Below are positions 25,210 through 37,803 of a stretch of 64,000 bases of DNA, in pieces; within the stretch, counting starts at the first letter, position 1; each line of letters opens with the position of its first letter. Origin of the DNA: Diphasiastrum complanatum (taxonomy: Eukaryota; Streptophyta; Lycopodiopsida; Lycopodiales; Lycopodiaceae); the NCBI GenBank assembly GCA_029204225.1, contig CM055093.1:47502354-47566353 (forward strand). Direction: 5' to 3'. The notes under the pieces were generated by a model. It searched no databases. It was not told the DNA's origin and saw only the letters and a list, made by a program, of their open reading frames with translations. The position numbers and the translations under genes are program-made.

Positions 25210-25578
25210 GACCTCAATACAATTGGGGTGATTGGTATGCTCTATGTTTTTTTATGGGGAATGCAAGTTTATGGCTTGAATGCCAATGTTTGTTCTTTGG
25301 AAGAGCGACGTGTGCAAGGAGAAAATGTTTTGAAATCACATCGTATGTACATTGATGGGCGTCCAGAAAAATATGGCAATATTGCTGCATATATAAATAG
25401 TTCCATTGGGCACCCTTCACTAACTAATTGTGATTTCGAGGAACACACCAATGGAAAGGAAAAATACTTTTCTAGGAACTCAAAAGGTACATACGTAATG
25501 GTATGTGCGATAAGGCCCATTAAATGTGGTGAAGAGTTATTCATCAAATATAGCTTTAATCGCCCTCTTCCAAGATAA
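25210..25578 (+). pseudogene. SET-domain-like C-terminal fragment inside a CACTA Tnp2 gene
   Basis: The exon follows a TATGCAG acceptor and opens DLNTIGVIGMLYVFLWG. Its second half has SET-domain landmarks in the right order: YIDGRPEKYGNIAAYINSS (the D-GN-xx-(F/Y)IN-S substrate and cofactor motif), an NCDFEE segment, then VCAIRPIKCGEELFIKYSF (the AxRxIxxGEEL-xxxY motif with the catalytic Tyr position). SET domains methylate lysines using S-adenosylmethionine. The N-terminal SET strands and any pre-SET or post-SET cysteines are not visible, so this is a partial domain. It lies between Tnp2 N-terminal and core exons, in phase with the former. It could be transduplicated host sequence or a domain acquired by the transposon. 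Confidence 0.65.
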
Positions 25579-25784
25579 GTACAAAAGGCTTTGAGCCAAA
25601 CTCAAGCATGTACCTAGTGAATATCAAAATACATTTTATCTATTTAGTGAGAGCAAGTTATGTTGAATGTGAATTTATTTTATTTTTTATATTTCATATT
25701 GCATGCCTTATTAAAGATATGGTGTTTGATTTGCATGTCTTAATTTTAGTTTTGATTTTCAAGAATGACAATCTTATATGTTGA

Positions 25785-28700
25785 TTGATGAATATGTTAA
25801 GTTGTTTCCCATGTTTGAAGGACTATGAATTGTCATCTAGCTCTAGTGATGATGACAACAGTCACTCCATATCCAAAACAAGATTGGCATACGATCGGCC
25901 GCACATAAATCAACTATCACATCGTGAGCATATGGGACTGAGAGTCATTATGAAAGTAGATGAACAACAACGTGCCAAAGCAAATCAGTCTCGATCTTCT
26001 TTTTCTTCTTCTTTAGAATCAAGATCAAGTGCTGAAAATGATTTTTGCATTCAAGATAAGGTTGAAATCATGAACAACTTGATAAATAACGTCTTTGAGC
26101 ATCATGCCATGGAAGAACGCACTGAACATGATAGTGAATCATTTATTAGTGCCGAGGAGAAAAAAATGAGAGAAGAATCAAACACACCATTATAACCTGG
26201 AGCAAAGACATCTTGTTTGGCCGCTTCATTGCTTATGTTGAACCTCCAAGCAAAATATAAATGGAGTGATACAAGTGTTACATCCTTATTTGGGTAAATA
26301 AGATTGAGAACTTTTTTTAAGAATTTAATAGATGTGTTGTTCAAGACAAATGTTTTAGTTGGCTAAATGATTTTTTATTTTATATTATGAAGATTCATTT
26401 CATTATGTACAGGTTATTGCGCAAACTACTCCCAGAAGGAAACACTATGTTAGAGATAAAAGGTGAGGCACGAAAAATGTTGAGTGCACTGGCAATGGAC
26501 CATACATTGCATCATGCTTGTCCAAAAGATTGCATCTTATATCGTGGTGAGTATCAAGGGTTAAAAGCTTGTCCTATATATGATACTCCTCGATATCAAG
26601 ATGACTTACAAGGGACCACTATCCCATGCAAGGTGTTATGACACTTTTCAATAATCCCATAATTGCAACAATTGTTTCGTTGTGAATTGGCATGCTAGTC
26701 ATTGTCCTTTGGATGAGATCATGAGAGTACCCTTAGACTCTCCTGCATGGAAACACATTGACAAAGAATATCCATGTTTCGCAAGTGAAACAAGAAATAT
26801 AAGATTTGGACTTGCAACAGACGGGTTAATCCCTTTGAAAAAATGTCAAGCACGTGGTCTACTTGGCCAGTGGTGTTGGTCAACTATAACATTCCACCAT
26901 GGCTAAGCATTAAAAAAGGACATCTTATGCTAGCACTTCTAATTCCTGAAAAACATAAAGTAAAACATATGGATATCTATTTTGCACCATTGATTGAAGA
27001 ACTAGAACTATTATGGAAGGACATATGACATCTCACGTCCACTTCAAGACAATACATTTTTGTTGTGTGCGATTTTAATGTGGACTATGCATGACTATCC
27101 AGGATTGGGCGATTGTTTAGGTGTCTATAAAATGAAATCACTTGTAGTTTTTGTATCTTTATTTTTTATGCATGCAAAATTTATTCTTTAAGAGAATTCT
27201 ATTTATAACATGAATTGGATTTGATTCTTTTAGGTTTTACAGTTTCTGGATATCATGTGTGTCTCATTTGTGGACCAAATATTGATGCTCGTCACTCACG
27301 TCATTTAAACAAAGTTGTGTATGAAAATCATCGCAAGTACTTGCATGATGAAAATCATCCATTTAGAAATGCTCATAGAAGAGGCTTTGGAGGAAGATCA
27401 GAAACAAGAATGCCTCCAAAGAGAATGTCCGTGGTAGATTGGCACAAACTTTGGACTGAATCCGAAACAAGCCAATCAATAGTATGAAAAGACTATCCAT
27501 CTTTCATTGTTTACCATATTGGAATAACCTTTTGAGAAATCACTTGCTTGATCCTATGCACATATTCAAAAATGTGGATGAATCAATATGGAAACACTTG
27601 GTGGGCGACAAAGACAATATTTCTGCCAGGCATGATCTACAAGAATCAAAAACAAAAAGAGTATTGGCCAAAACTATATACTGATGAAAATACCTATAGT
27701 ATTCCAAGAGCCCCTTGGATTCTTACGAAAGAAGAGTATAAGTACGTACGGTCAGTCATTTGCGAGATGAGAACACCAACAAGTTTTACTCATTTACTAC
27801 GAACATCATTCACAGCTGAAGGAAAACTCCATGGTCTAAAATCTCATGATTGGTTGAAGATGGTCGAGTACATATTTCCAATGTGCATTTGTGGCTGTCT
27901 AACTGATCAACTTCGTGATGTCATTTACAAATTAGCATTCGTTGTCAAGTACTTAAATTTTTTCGTTTACATCGATATCTTATGAAATTGCATGTTTTTT
28001 TCTAATACAATTTTGATAAAATAATATGAACGTACTAAAATCTAGTTATACTACAAACATGATGTAGATGGATGTGTGGTAAGGAGATTTGTGAGATAGA
28101 CGTGTAAACAAAACAAGAAGATGTGGTGGAGGCTGTATGTATGCTTGAGAGAGAATTTTCAACTTCTATCCTAGACATACAGGTGCATCTGCTTGTGCAC
28201 TTGGTCCAAGAAGTTGGTATTGCCAGTCCTGTGCACTCAAGGTATAATACACTTGAATTTTATTTTAGTGGTTTCAATAAATGTAGTGTGATTCTTTCAA
28301 ATTATAAATAGCAGAATGTTCTCATTGATGTGTTAAAATTTTATGTAGGTGGATGTTTTTCTTGGAGAGATTCATGAAAGTGTTGAAAGATTTTGTGCGT
28401 CAGAAGGCAAGGCCAAAGGGAAGCATGTCAGAGGGATGGTTAGTGCAAGAATCTCTATTTTATGTTATCGAAGTTTTGTTTCAAATAGATCCATCTGCTC
28501 CACGACTATGGCATGATGAGGAAAGCAATGAGGTGAAAGGTGAAAGACCTCAAGGTATGGGTAGTCTTAAAGAAATGACACCTATTTTGAGGAAAAAAAT
28601 TCAACCTTCATGCTATATAATTCAGGAGTAATGGATAAATGGTTGGAATTATGTGAAGAAAAAAAGAAAAGGGTATTGACTAGAAATCGACACCGACGCA

Positions 28701-28812
28701 ATAGGCGTAGAGGTCAAGCTGCATCTTCACATGATCTTGAGCCATTGTCCAACCAATGCACTATAGACTAGATGGTTGATACACTCCAACAAGCAAGATC
28801 AAAGGGACACTA
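25785..28812 (+). pseudogene. CACTA Tnp2 transposase pseudogene, copy 2
   Basis: Starts with a Ser/Asp-rich linker (SSSSSDDDNSHS; SFSSSLESRSSAEND), then NTPL, a stop, and LMLNLQAKYKWSDTS. Core blocks follow: GEARKMLSALAMDHTLHHAC; LYRGEYQGLKACP; DSPAWKHIDKEYPCFASETR with FGLATDG; WPVVLVNYNIPPWLSIKKG; MDIYFAPLIEELELLW; YHVCLICGPNIDARHSRH; LLDPMHIFKNVDESIWKH; SHDWLKMVEYIFPM. The DUF4218 block is LEREFSTSILDIQVHLLVH and WMFFLERFMKVLKDF. It keeps blocks deleted in copy 1 but lacks DUF4216. Many frameshifts and stops make it inactive. Protein divergence from copy 1 suggests separate family members, not a recent duplication. Confidence 0.85.
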
Positions 28813-29482
28813 ATTAAGAGATATATGTGTTGATTATTTATATATTATAATTAAAAAGCATCTTCTTTGAGATAATAATACACTTTATTACAATATTGTT
28901 CGACTATTCATTGATCTTTGCAAACACACAAAGGTGTATAACATTGCAATTTTTTAATCAACAAATTAGCTTAACAAGCTACCACATGGCTCTCAATTGT
29001 AAGGTCATTAGCATCCTTTCAAATGCATATTAAGCTCAACTTATATTTTTACCCATTACTACCATATTGAAATTAATGTCAAATTTCGATTATAGAATTT
29101 TCTCAATATAAAAACACATCATAATGTACATAAATACATAAGATAGCATGTAAAATTCAAATGATAATAACTTTAATTTGTCAGAGCATAATAATTTGAC
29201 ATAATGGTCATTTGATTTTTAGTTCACATTTTATTATAAGTATACAATAGATCTAGTAAATTAAGTAGATTCCATGCTTTCAATGTACTGATCACTGACA
29301 TCCAATAATCAATGTGAATCTACAATGGAGTCAACGCCTTGATCAAATTTGTTTATTCAGTAGGCAGTACGCTGCTGTAGCTAACTAGTTTTTGCTCAAC
29401 GACATTAAACTGAAGCTTATTTTTCTATACACAGCCTCGCATTGTTGCTTCAAGCCATTGTACTCATCTTTAATTTTACGAC
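28813..29482. other. AT-rich spacer
   Basis: No protein or RNA feature recognised. Its right part may contain a degraded left LTR for the following copia, since it ends ttgtactcatctttaattttacgaca before a PBS-like site, but it does not align convincingly with the right LTR. Confidence 0.4.
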
Positions 29483-29495
29483 ATGGTATCAAAAT
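29483..29495 (+). other. degenerate copia primer-binding site
   Basis: tggtatcaaaatc matches TGGTATCAGAGCC in its first eight bases. It lies upstream of the 29.9-33.4 kb copia coding region. Confidence 0.5.
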
Positions 29496-29594
29496 CTTAA
29501 AAAAGATCTTATTTGTTTTTAAATTAATCATAAAGTTGTTGTTTATTAACATATTATTCATAATAGTCTTAAAAAAAAAATTACAACAAACTAA

Positions 29595-29845
29595 TTTTGC
29601 CATGTGTGGCACTGTCACGCGTGGCAAATTTCCAAAGCAAAATTTCTTTAAGTATTGTGTTTTAATGTTGCCACGCGTGGCAAATTTTGTCACGCGTGGT
29701 AATAAAAAAATCCATCGCTCTAGAATTTTCTCTGGAGATTTGCCAGGGGTGGCAAATCCCAAAAGAATCATGTCAGATAATAATTGATTAAATAACAACT
29801 GTACATGGCACTTCCACGTGTGGTTATGCCACGCCGACATATTTT
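29595..29845. repeat. cluster of TGCCACGCGTGGCA palindromes
   Basis: Five to six copies in 250 bp: tgccatgtgtggca, gtcacgcgtggca, tgccacgcgtggca, gtcacgcgtggt, tgccaggggtggca, ccacgtgtgg and a half site tgccacgc. Related half sites continue at about 29,965 and 30,020. The motif family also occurs at 7.27-7.32 kb. Confidence 0.6.
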
Positions 29846-29912
29846 GGCGCTCATATTTCAAGTTTTGAGTCTAAAAAATTTGCATGACAATGTCACACAG
29901 AATTAAATTTTT

Positions 29913-32900
29913 TTGGTCGACCCCACCTCCAGCCCGACAGGGTCCTCGAAAAAGTTTTGGTGTGGATGTGCCATGCATAAGAAAAATGTCAAAATTTTGG
30001 CTAAGTATCAGGTTTGTGTGGCAGCGTCGTGTGGCAAAACACACATATGTTTAGCTATGAAAGGCTCGAAGCGACAGAAGCAAAAAAGCTCCAAGAAGGC
30101 TGCAATAAATCAGAATCAGACTTAAGGTCAAGAACAATCATTGAATCCATAGTCGAAGAAAAAGATGTTTTGCAGGTATTGCAAGCGCAATAACTATGAG
30201 ATCAAGGATTGTCGAATTCTCCAAGCGAAGAACGCAGCCAGGCAACCTGATCAACAAGAAAACACAGTCTCATCATCTTCCCAAGTCAAAGTGGACGAAG
30301 GCACATTCATGGTCAAAGATCAAAGAGCATTTTTAGATGAATCATGGTTTTTGGATTCTGGAGCAACTCAACATATGACCACTCAACGTGAGATCTTTAA
30401 CTCCTACACTCCTTACAACACGAAGAAATTTGTTCATCTTGGTGACAATAGTACTCATACTATTAAAGGTGAAGGTACTGTAAGATTGCGATTCCAGCAT
30501 GATCAATTACTATCAAAGGTTTTATATGTTTCTAAACTCTCTACAAATCTCTTATTAGTGAGTAGAATTACAGATTTAGTTCATAAGGTAGAATTCAAAT
30601 CTGATCAATGTAGAATTATTGATAGAAGTGATAAGATCCTTGCACTCGGCAAGAGGTAGGGTCACTTATATAGATTGTCACACTGTTATTCTGAGTCTAG
30701 TCAAGTTTTGAAAATCTCTGTTCTAGTCAATAAAGCATTACTATGGCATCATTGCTTAGGACATGTGAATCATGCATCTATTTTAAACATGACCAAACAA
30801 TCCATGGTCCTTGATCTCAACTATCCTTCTGGTAAGGTCGATCTCCCTATCTGTCATAGCTGCACTTTTGAAAAGCAGGCTAGATTTCCTTTTAGATCAA
30901 ACCATATGCATGCAGCAAAAGATTTGTTAGATGTTTTTCATACAGATATATGTGGACCTATGCAAAATCCTTCATTGCTACATGCAAAGTACTTCATTAT
31001 CTTTATTGACGAATTCTCCAGAAGAACGGTTGTTTATTTCATTAAATATAAATCAAAGGCTTTCATCAAATTCAGACAATTCAAAGAGCATGCTGAGAAT
31101 CAAACTGGAAAATGAATCAAAGCACTGAGGTCAAATAACGGGAGATAATACATCTCCAACGAATTCAAGGACTACTGTCTTAACAATAACATTGAGCAAC
31201 AATACATCACTTCCTATTCGCCTCAGTCAAATGGTCTTGTTGAGAGAAAGAACAAAACCTTAGTTGAATCGGCAAAGTGCATGTTATCACATGCGACACT
31301 TCTGAAGTCCTTCTGGGCTGAAGCTGTTTCAACAACAACCTATATTCAGAACAAATGTTCTACTAAAGGCCTCTCAGACAAAAATACCATTCAAAGTTTG
31401 GACATGTACCAAACCTTCTTTATCAAACTTATGAGTTTTTAGATGTACTGCTTTTGCATAGATACCTCGTGATCTCAGGAAGAAGCTCGACTTCCAAAGT
31501 ATCAAGTGTGTTTCATCATCTACACTACTTCAGATCAAGCCTACAAGTTGCTCGATCCCATCGAGTTGAAGATATTCACTTGGGATGTCATCTTCATTGA
31601 AGATCAGTTTCAAGACCTCAAAGGAAAGGGTCGTTCCCATGTAGCCGACCTATCAGATTCTCCTGACGCTTTGAACTTTCCAGTTCCGCAAGCAACTATT
31701 CCCATTGAAGGTCCAAGCTCTTCTACTTTCGACAAACAACGAATGAACCGTGGATCAGAAGATGATGATGTTGCAGTTCAGCAACTATAGTATGATAGAA
31801 ACGATTAACTTCTTGTATTACCCAGAAGATCTTCAAGGACTAGCAGACCACCTAACCGGTATATTGACGAGTCTGTAGCATATCTTGCTCAAGAACCGAC
31901 GTCTATCCAAGAGGCAGTCAGTCAGCTTGACTCAGATCTCTAGAAAGAAGCTATGAATAAAGAGTATTCATCTCTTATCAAGAACCAGACGTGGACAATT
32001 GTTGAATTACCTGCTAGCAGAAACGTAGTTGATTGCAAATGGATTTTCAAAGTCAAGTACAACATAGATGGACGCATCAATAGAAGAAAGGCACGACTAG
32101 TAGCCAGAGGTTTTTCTCAGGTATACAATGTCAATTACACTGAGACCTTCAGTCCAGTAGTCAAGCATTCTTCTATTTGACTTTTGCTATCATTTTCCAC
32201 TACAGCAAATTTGGAAATATATCAAATGGATGTACAGACATCATATCTCAATGGAGTTATCGAAGAAGACATTTACATAGTGCAACTCAAAAGTTATATT
32301 ATCGAGAGTAAGCACAATCATGTTTGTAAACTCCATAGGGCACTTTATGGCTTGAAGCGATCTGCTCGAGCATGGTTTCAAAGGATCAACATTTTTCTCA
32401 TTGATCACGGCTATACACCTAGCTCTTTAGATTCAAACATTTACTTCAAAGCGGTGCAACAGTCTATTATCATTATCACATTATACGTGGATGATACATT
32501 GTTTTTTAGCAATAGTACCGATCTGATAAAAGAGGAGAAGACAATTCTATCTTCCGAATTTGAAATGACTGATCTGGGCGAAGCTCATTTCTGCCTAGGG
32601 TATACAAATCCACAAAGGCAAAACAAAAGTTGACTTACATTACACAACAGAGGTACATCTTTAACATTTTAGTCAGATATAATCCGATCAATGGCAAGGT
32701 AGCTCTCTCACCAATGGAACCAGGACTCAAATTGTCAAAGGACCAGTGTCCCCAAACAATTCATGAGAAGCAATAGATGCGTGAGTATCCTTACCATTCT
32801 ATTATAGGATCTCTTATGTACGCCATGATCTGTACCAAGCTAGACATAGCTTTTGCAGTCAGCTCTCTCAGTCAGTTTATGACTAATCCTGGTATAACAC

Positions 32901-33441
32901 ATTGGAAGGCTCTTATCTGAGTCATGAGATATTTTCAAGCTACTATGGACTTTTGCATTTGTTATGGAGCAATCGGCAATGACAAACTCAATTTTCTCAA
33001 TGGTTACACAGATGCGAGTTGGGCAGGAGATGTAGACACTCGTAAATCTACTTCCGGATTTATATTCTCCCTCAACAATGGTCCAATTTTTTGGAACAGT
33101 CGCAAGCAATCTTCAATAGCTCTATCTTCCACTGAATTAGAGTATATTGCAGCCTCTCAAGCTAAAAAGGAAGCAATTTGGTTGAGGAACTTACTCTAAA
33201 TATCGGTTTGAATCAATATGCTCCGACGATATTATTTTGTGATAATCAAAGTGCCATTGCTTTATCAATCAATCCTAGATTTCATTCCACAAGTAAGCAC
33301 ATTGAACTGAAGTATCATTTTGTCAGAAGCAAAGTTCTCAATGAAGAGGTCAGATTGCAGTACTATAGAATGCAAGATATGACAGCAGATGTTTTTACTA
33401 AACTAAGTTTGAAGGTCAAGGCATTCAAGGATTCAGATTAA
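29913..33441 (+). pseudogene. degraded Ty1/copia gag-pol
   Basis: Order is complete but broken. End of gag with a degenerate knuckle FCRYCKRNNYEIKDC (His lost); protease WFLDSGATQHMTT; GAG-pre-integrase LLWHHCLGHVNHAS with CHSC; integrase HTDICGPM with FIIFIDEFSRRTVVYF, SNGLVERKNKT and KSFWAEAV; a linker; RT WTIVELPASRNVVDCKWIFK, RRKARLVARGFSQ, YLNGVIEEDIY and LYVDDTLFF; RNase H TDASWAGDVDTRKSTSGF, LSSTELEY and STSKHIELKYHFV. Stops or frameshifts occur at about 30,658, 31,112, 31,440, 31,790, 32,178, 32,630 and 33,197. It is a different lineage from the 14.2-kb element (DSGATQHM versus DSGASSHM) and clearly old. Confidence 0.92.
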
Positions 33442-33448
33442 GAGAGAG

Positions 33449-34250
33449 TGTTGGATTATTCTCCTTCTTACCAATTGTCTAATCAATTTTAATCTTCATC
33501 CATTATTTATCTAGTTTTGCGGATTTTCTCGTTTGTTTACACAGTCTACAGAATTACAAGTGTCTTTACACAATCTGCAGAATTACACGGAGTTTATGAT
33601 AGTGTCGCATTTTTTGCCTGACAAAAATCTCATGTAAAATCATAGTGTCGCATTTGTCGCTTTTTCCAAAGAGCCTCAAATGTTAAGAAAATGACTTTGG
33701 CAAAGTGTGGGACAACCCTAAATGAGATTTAAGAGCACCTTCATATTTTTTGTCTTTTTGCGAATACCCGACAGTGTTGTCTGTGGTTGTTTTAGTTCAT
33801 TTATGCAGAGCTATAGTTTGGTTCATTTATGCAGACAGAACGTTTACGACCAATTTCACCGCTTATCAACAATCAATGACAAGGACCGGATAGATGCCAG
33901 CGGATCACCAGCCAACTAGCGATCACAATTGATGACCTAATTTCTTAGTATATATAGTTGTTCATATTTATACAGATTAATTCATTGAAAATCAGAATTA
34001 TCAGAAGCATTTGAATAGTTAGCTCTCTCTCTCTCGAGCCTGCGAGCTTGAACACTCTTGAGCATTCTAGCTCACTTCTTAGAGTTGTTTTAGAGATTGC
34101 TATTGTGCTACTGCTCATCAGCATTGCGCATTAATTTAGACTTTCAATTTTAGCCACTCAGAGATAGCATAGAGTACACGGCTTCAATCCGCAACTTATT
34201 GTACTCATTTACATCTGTTTCGTTTTGAATCAATACTATTTTTTATTGCA
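33449..34250 (+). mobile_element. 3' LTR of the degraded copia
   Basis: Starts TGTTGGATTATTCTCC after the purine tract aagagagag, just downstream of the RNase H stop. It includes a TATA-like tatatatag near 33,950. The 3' edge is not certain. Confidence 0.6.
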
Positions 34251-34560
34251 TTCAGTTTCGTCTCAGAATGTATGCGTTTCTGTATTTCTTCACGACTATT
34301 TGTCTGATAATTTTCGATGCTTAATTGTTTGGCTACGTAATTACTATAGTACTGACGATTTCAAAGTTAGTTACTATAAGTTCAAACGTGATTTCTATCA
34401 CTATTGTCTTGTTTGAAATTGATAGGCGTAGTCATGCATTGGAAAGATAAAGATAGTTTATTCCGCCATGCACGAAAGGTTTTCTTTCTAGACACACGAG
34501 TTATTTTCATTCCTTTCTTTTCGAACTAGACCTATCTTCTGCATACCACTTTCCGCCTGG
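34251..34560. other. no feature seen
   Basis: AT-rich sequence between an LTR and the next, oppositely oriented copia remnant. Nothing recognised. Confidence 0.5.
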
Positions 34561-34564
34561 GAAA

Positions 34565-35560
34565 CTAGATTTCAATGTGGAGTGGCATTTGGGAAATATT
34601 CTTCCTTTTGATCATACAAGCATTTCCATCAAACTCAACTTTGAGGCCTTTACTTAGCAATTGACTCACACTAAGCAAACTTTTAGTAATAGATGGAATA
34701 AACAAGACATCCTCCAAATGAACATTCCTATTTGTATAAAGAGAAATAGGAATTGTGCCAATCCCTTTGATTTCACACTCACCAGCATTGGCCGTGTAGA
34801 TCACCCTCTTGTCATCTCCATATGCCAACAAAGAAGTGAAGTATTTTTTGTGAAAAGTCATGTGTGAACTTGCTCCACTATCAATCCACCATCGATCTAG
34901 ATCTCCATCATTAGCAATCATACATGAAGACATCACGAAAGCATCACATTTGCATCTTAAACATCCAAACCATCCTCATCAAGAGTAAGATTACCTTGCT
35001 TGTCTCCTTGATCTCTCTAGCACTCACTTGCAAATATGCCACAATAGAAGCACTTGAGCTTTGATATATCCTTATTTTTGCCATTTGAAGAAGCATCCAC
35101 TTGATCTTGACCTTTAGACCACTTACTTTTTTCCTTGATGAACATAGCCTCCTCTCCAACTTGAGATGTTGATGAAGATCAACCTCTTGCTTGAAGCTTA
35201 TATTCTTCATTGATCAAGATCTCTTGAAGATCAATCAAACTTGATAAAGTCTTTTGAATAGCAAGACTTTGAACAATGTTAGCATGAGCATCCAACAATC
35301 CATTAAGAATAACTTGAACAAGCTCTCATTCCTTAATGCTCTCATCAATGCAAGCCAACTCATCATTCAATGCTTTTACCCTCAAAATAATGGTATTTGG
35401 ACTTTCTTCATTCTTTCGCAAACAAGAAAATATTCGCTTTCTTAGAGTCAACACTCTAGAAGTAAACTTGGGTTTGAGCTTGATCTACTTCTAGATCCAA
35501 ACTAGATCCAAATTTACTATAGATTTGATCAAAACTAGTCTCCTCCTTGATCTCACAAGA
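34565..35560 (-). pseudogene. Ty1/copia gag and protease fragment, minus strand
   Basis: Reading leftwards: a decayed gag helical region with VQVILNGLLDAH, then a Lys-rich stretch, a truncated knuckle (CFYCGIFASEC, the His region deleted), an acidic linker, and protease RWWIDSGASSHMTFHKKYF with IYTANAGECEIKGIG and LFIPSITKSLLSVSQLL. The catalytic DSG is intact. It matches the 14.2-kb copia family (IYTANDEACKIEGVG, LYIPTITKNLLSVGQM). RT and RNase H are missing; coding similarity ends at about 34,565. Confidence 0.85.
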
Positions 35561-36120
35561 AGGGTGAATCCACCTATACTGAACCAAAAGCACTTTATAA
35601 CACACAAATTTCTTAAAAATAATTAAATTCAGGTTGAATCACATTGACATATTCAATCACAAACCTATCCAAAACCGAGTAGAATAGAAACACAATTTTC
35701 ACTAGTTCTGCATTTCTAGATGAAAAAATCATCAAAACACTTGGTCTGAACCTAAAAGGTGTATTTTAGGACCTTAAGAAGCCTATAACGACCTAATTAA
35801 GCTCTCAAATGACTGATCCAAACTTCTAAAGAGTGGTGGCATTCAAATCCTTATGAAAATCTCTACTAGGAGACATGTACTCCAAGATTCAACTCATAAG
35901 AACTTTCTAATTTGGTTTGGTTGAATGGAAATGGGTCAATCTTGGTTCCTGTAGCTATAACTCAGCAAAAAAAAAAAAATTGATCTATTAATCCTAAACC
36001 CTAAACCAAATTTGAAGGTACAATCACTAGATTAGCAACTAGTAACAAGAGCAAAGCCAATACTACTCAAATCTAGGATCTAAGCTTGAGAAAATCAAAT
36101 CTAAAGCTCACTCTTGATTA

Positions 36121-36133
36121 TGCTCTGATACCA
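36121..36133 (-). other. primer-binding site, minus-strand copia
   Basis: On the minus strand TGGTATCAGAGCA directly follows the LTR end TTTTGTCA. It places the LTR at 36,134-36,827 as the 5' LTR of the 34.5-kb gag/protease remnant. Confidence 0.9.
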
Positions 36134-36827
36134 TGACAAAATTTTACAGAAAAATGAATCCCAATCAATCCTAAAAGTGATTGAGGATGCACAAATCAAA
36201 GATCTAGATCCAAACTATGAGCTAGAATCAAGACTAGTTATCAAAACTAGCAAATTTGGCATTTAACTCCAAATTAGGCACATAGATTTGATCAAATGAA
36301 CCAGAGTAAAGTACAGCAAGCTTCTCAGACCTGTAAACGGGTTCGGTACCTTCCAAACCAAGCAATTAATGCATAAGAACACTCACATCCAATAGCTAGA
36401 ACTTGTCACCAAAAGACAATGATGATAGAAGTGGAAAAACTCGATTTTTCTTGATATTTGGATGGAGATCCCATCATACATTTATACTTTTCAAGCTCAG
36501 ATCTAAGCATATTAGGGCACCTCTGAACTTATCCTACCCTAACCCTAACATCTACCCTAATAGGTCAATGGATCCACCCTAACTTGGGGTCGAGATCTCG
36601 AGATCCAAAAACAATGTAAAACATGCTATTTTTAGATCCTAGAATTTCTCTAGCCTATCCAAACACATTTTTGCCTCATTTCAAAGATGCTATCACAATG
36701 TAAAATGAGGAATGAACTTATTGGAAAGCATCCTATGTGATTTGGCACGTGTGTTATCGATTTACATGGCCATCTTGCCAATTACAATGCATGTGACCAA
36801 AATTGGTCAAGCTACTGTGAAATTTCA
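36134..36827 (-). mobile_element. 5' LTR of the minus-strand copia
   Basis: On the minus strand it starts TGAAATTTCACAGTAGCTTG and proceeds 'accaattttggtcacatg'. This parallels the 14.2-kb LTR (aattctagcttgactagttttggtcatatg), then cacacgtgccaaat in both. About 694 bp, clearly diverged from the young copia. It abuts a truncated plus-strand LTR at 36,828, so it probably inserted into it. Confidence 0.8.
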
Positions 36828-37045
36828 ATAGAGAGGAGCTTGTTGGGAGTTAGTTTATTTCATGAAGTCTTCCACACATGTGAAACACCTTTTGGTAATG
36901 AATGAATGCATGTAGAATGGTATTTTTGCCTTAGATCTTGTCATTGATCTTGGATTTCGATCAATAGGTGATCTATAGTGCATGAGCCAAGCTTAGGAGA
37001 TCAATTTCACACATTAGGAAATTTTCACATGTGTGAATTTGTACA
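36828..37045 (+). mobile_element. 3' part of a second-family LTR
   Basis: Nearly identical by eye to 53,136-53,352, including 'gaggagcttgttgggagtta', 'cttccacacatgtgaaacac' and 'caataggtgatctatagtgc'. It ends tttgtaca directly before a PBS, so it is the 5' LTR remnant of the 37-39 kb element. The upstream part is missing. Confidence 0.85.
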
Positions 37046-37058
37046 TGGTATCAGAGCC
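37046..37058 (+). other. primer-binding site
   Basis: TGGTATCAGAGCC directly after the LTR end, initiator-Met type. Confidence 0.92.
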
Positions 37059-37803
37059 TACCTAAGCTTTTGATTCATCTATCATCCATAGTTTCAAAAA
37101 TTTCATGAAAATCAAGATCTAGAGAGCGTTGATTGCATCTCCCATGCTATCTCAAGCAAATTTGGATCAAGAGGGTTCATTATCAGAATAATTGAATCAT
37201 TTCAGGTACTGTATGGAATTTAGTGCTCAGGCATGTGTGGAGTATAGCCAAATTCATTTGGAAAGTTCTCTTCCAAGTTAGATCCAAATTTGGTGCTAGA
37301 TAGCTTGTTTGAAAGCTAGTTTTGTCTAGTTCTTGTAGCAATTTGTTTCAATCCATTTGGTAGAGCCAATCAAAAGTTATAATCTTTTGAAGAGGGTTAG
37401 GTAGGACACCTAGACCTGTGTGGACACACTTGATTTGATCATATCTTGCTATTTTGACCAAAAAATTCAAGAAGAGGCTTGCCAATGTCATCTATTTGAG
37501 ATCTAGTCATCATTTTGAGGTCATAGCCACTTTTTTTCATACAATTGGCTTGTATTTGAGTGATTTGTGGATTCTTGGAGTGTTTCACACATGCCAAAGA
37601 TATTTTGACCCAAAATTTGCCTATACTCCATCAATTGATGAGAGGTTGATCTAGTTTAAAAGAGATTGGTAGAGCTAGTGAGATCCATCTCACATTTTGT
37701 TACAAGATCTTGCATAGGAGTTGGTAGTACACCTTTCAAGGATCCTATAGTGAGATAGAAGCAACATTTTATTGTCTAAATCACAAGGAGTCTTCACTAT
37801 TAC

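Noticed and set aside
29595-29845. CRISPR-like array
   Set aside because: Palindromic motifs have irregular spacing and no unique equal-length spacers; the context is a eukaryotic transposon.
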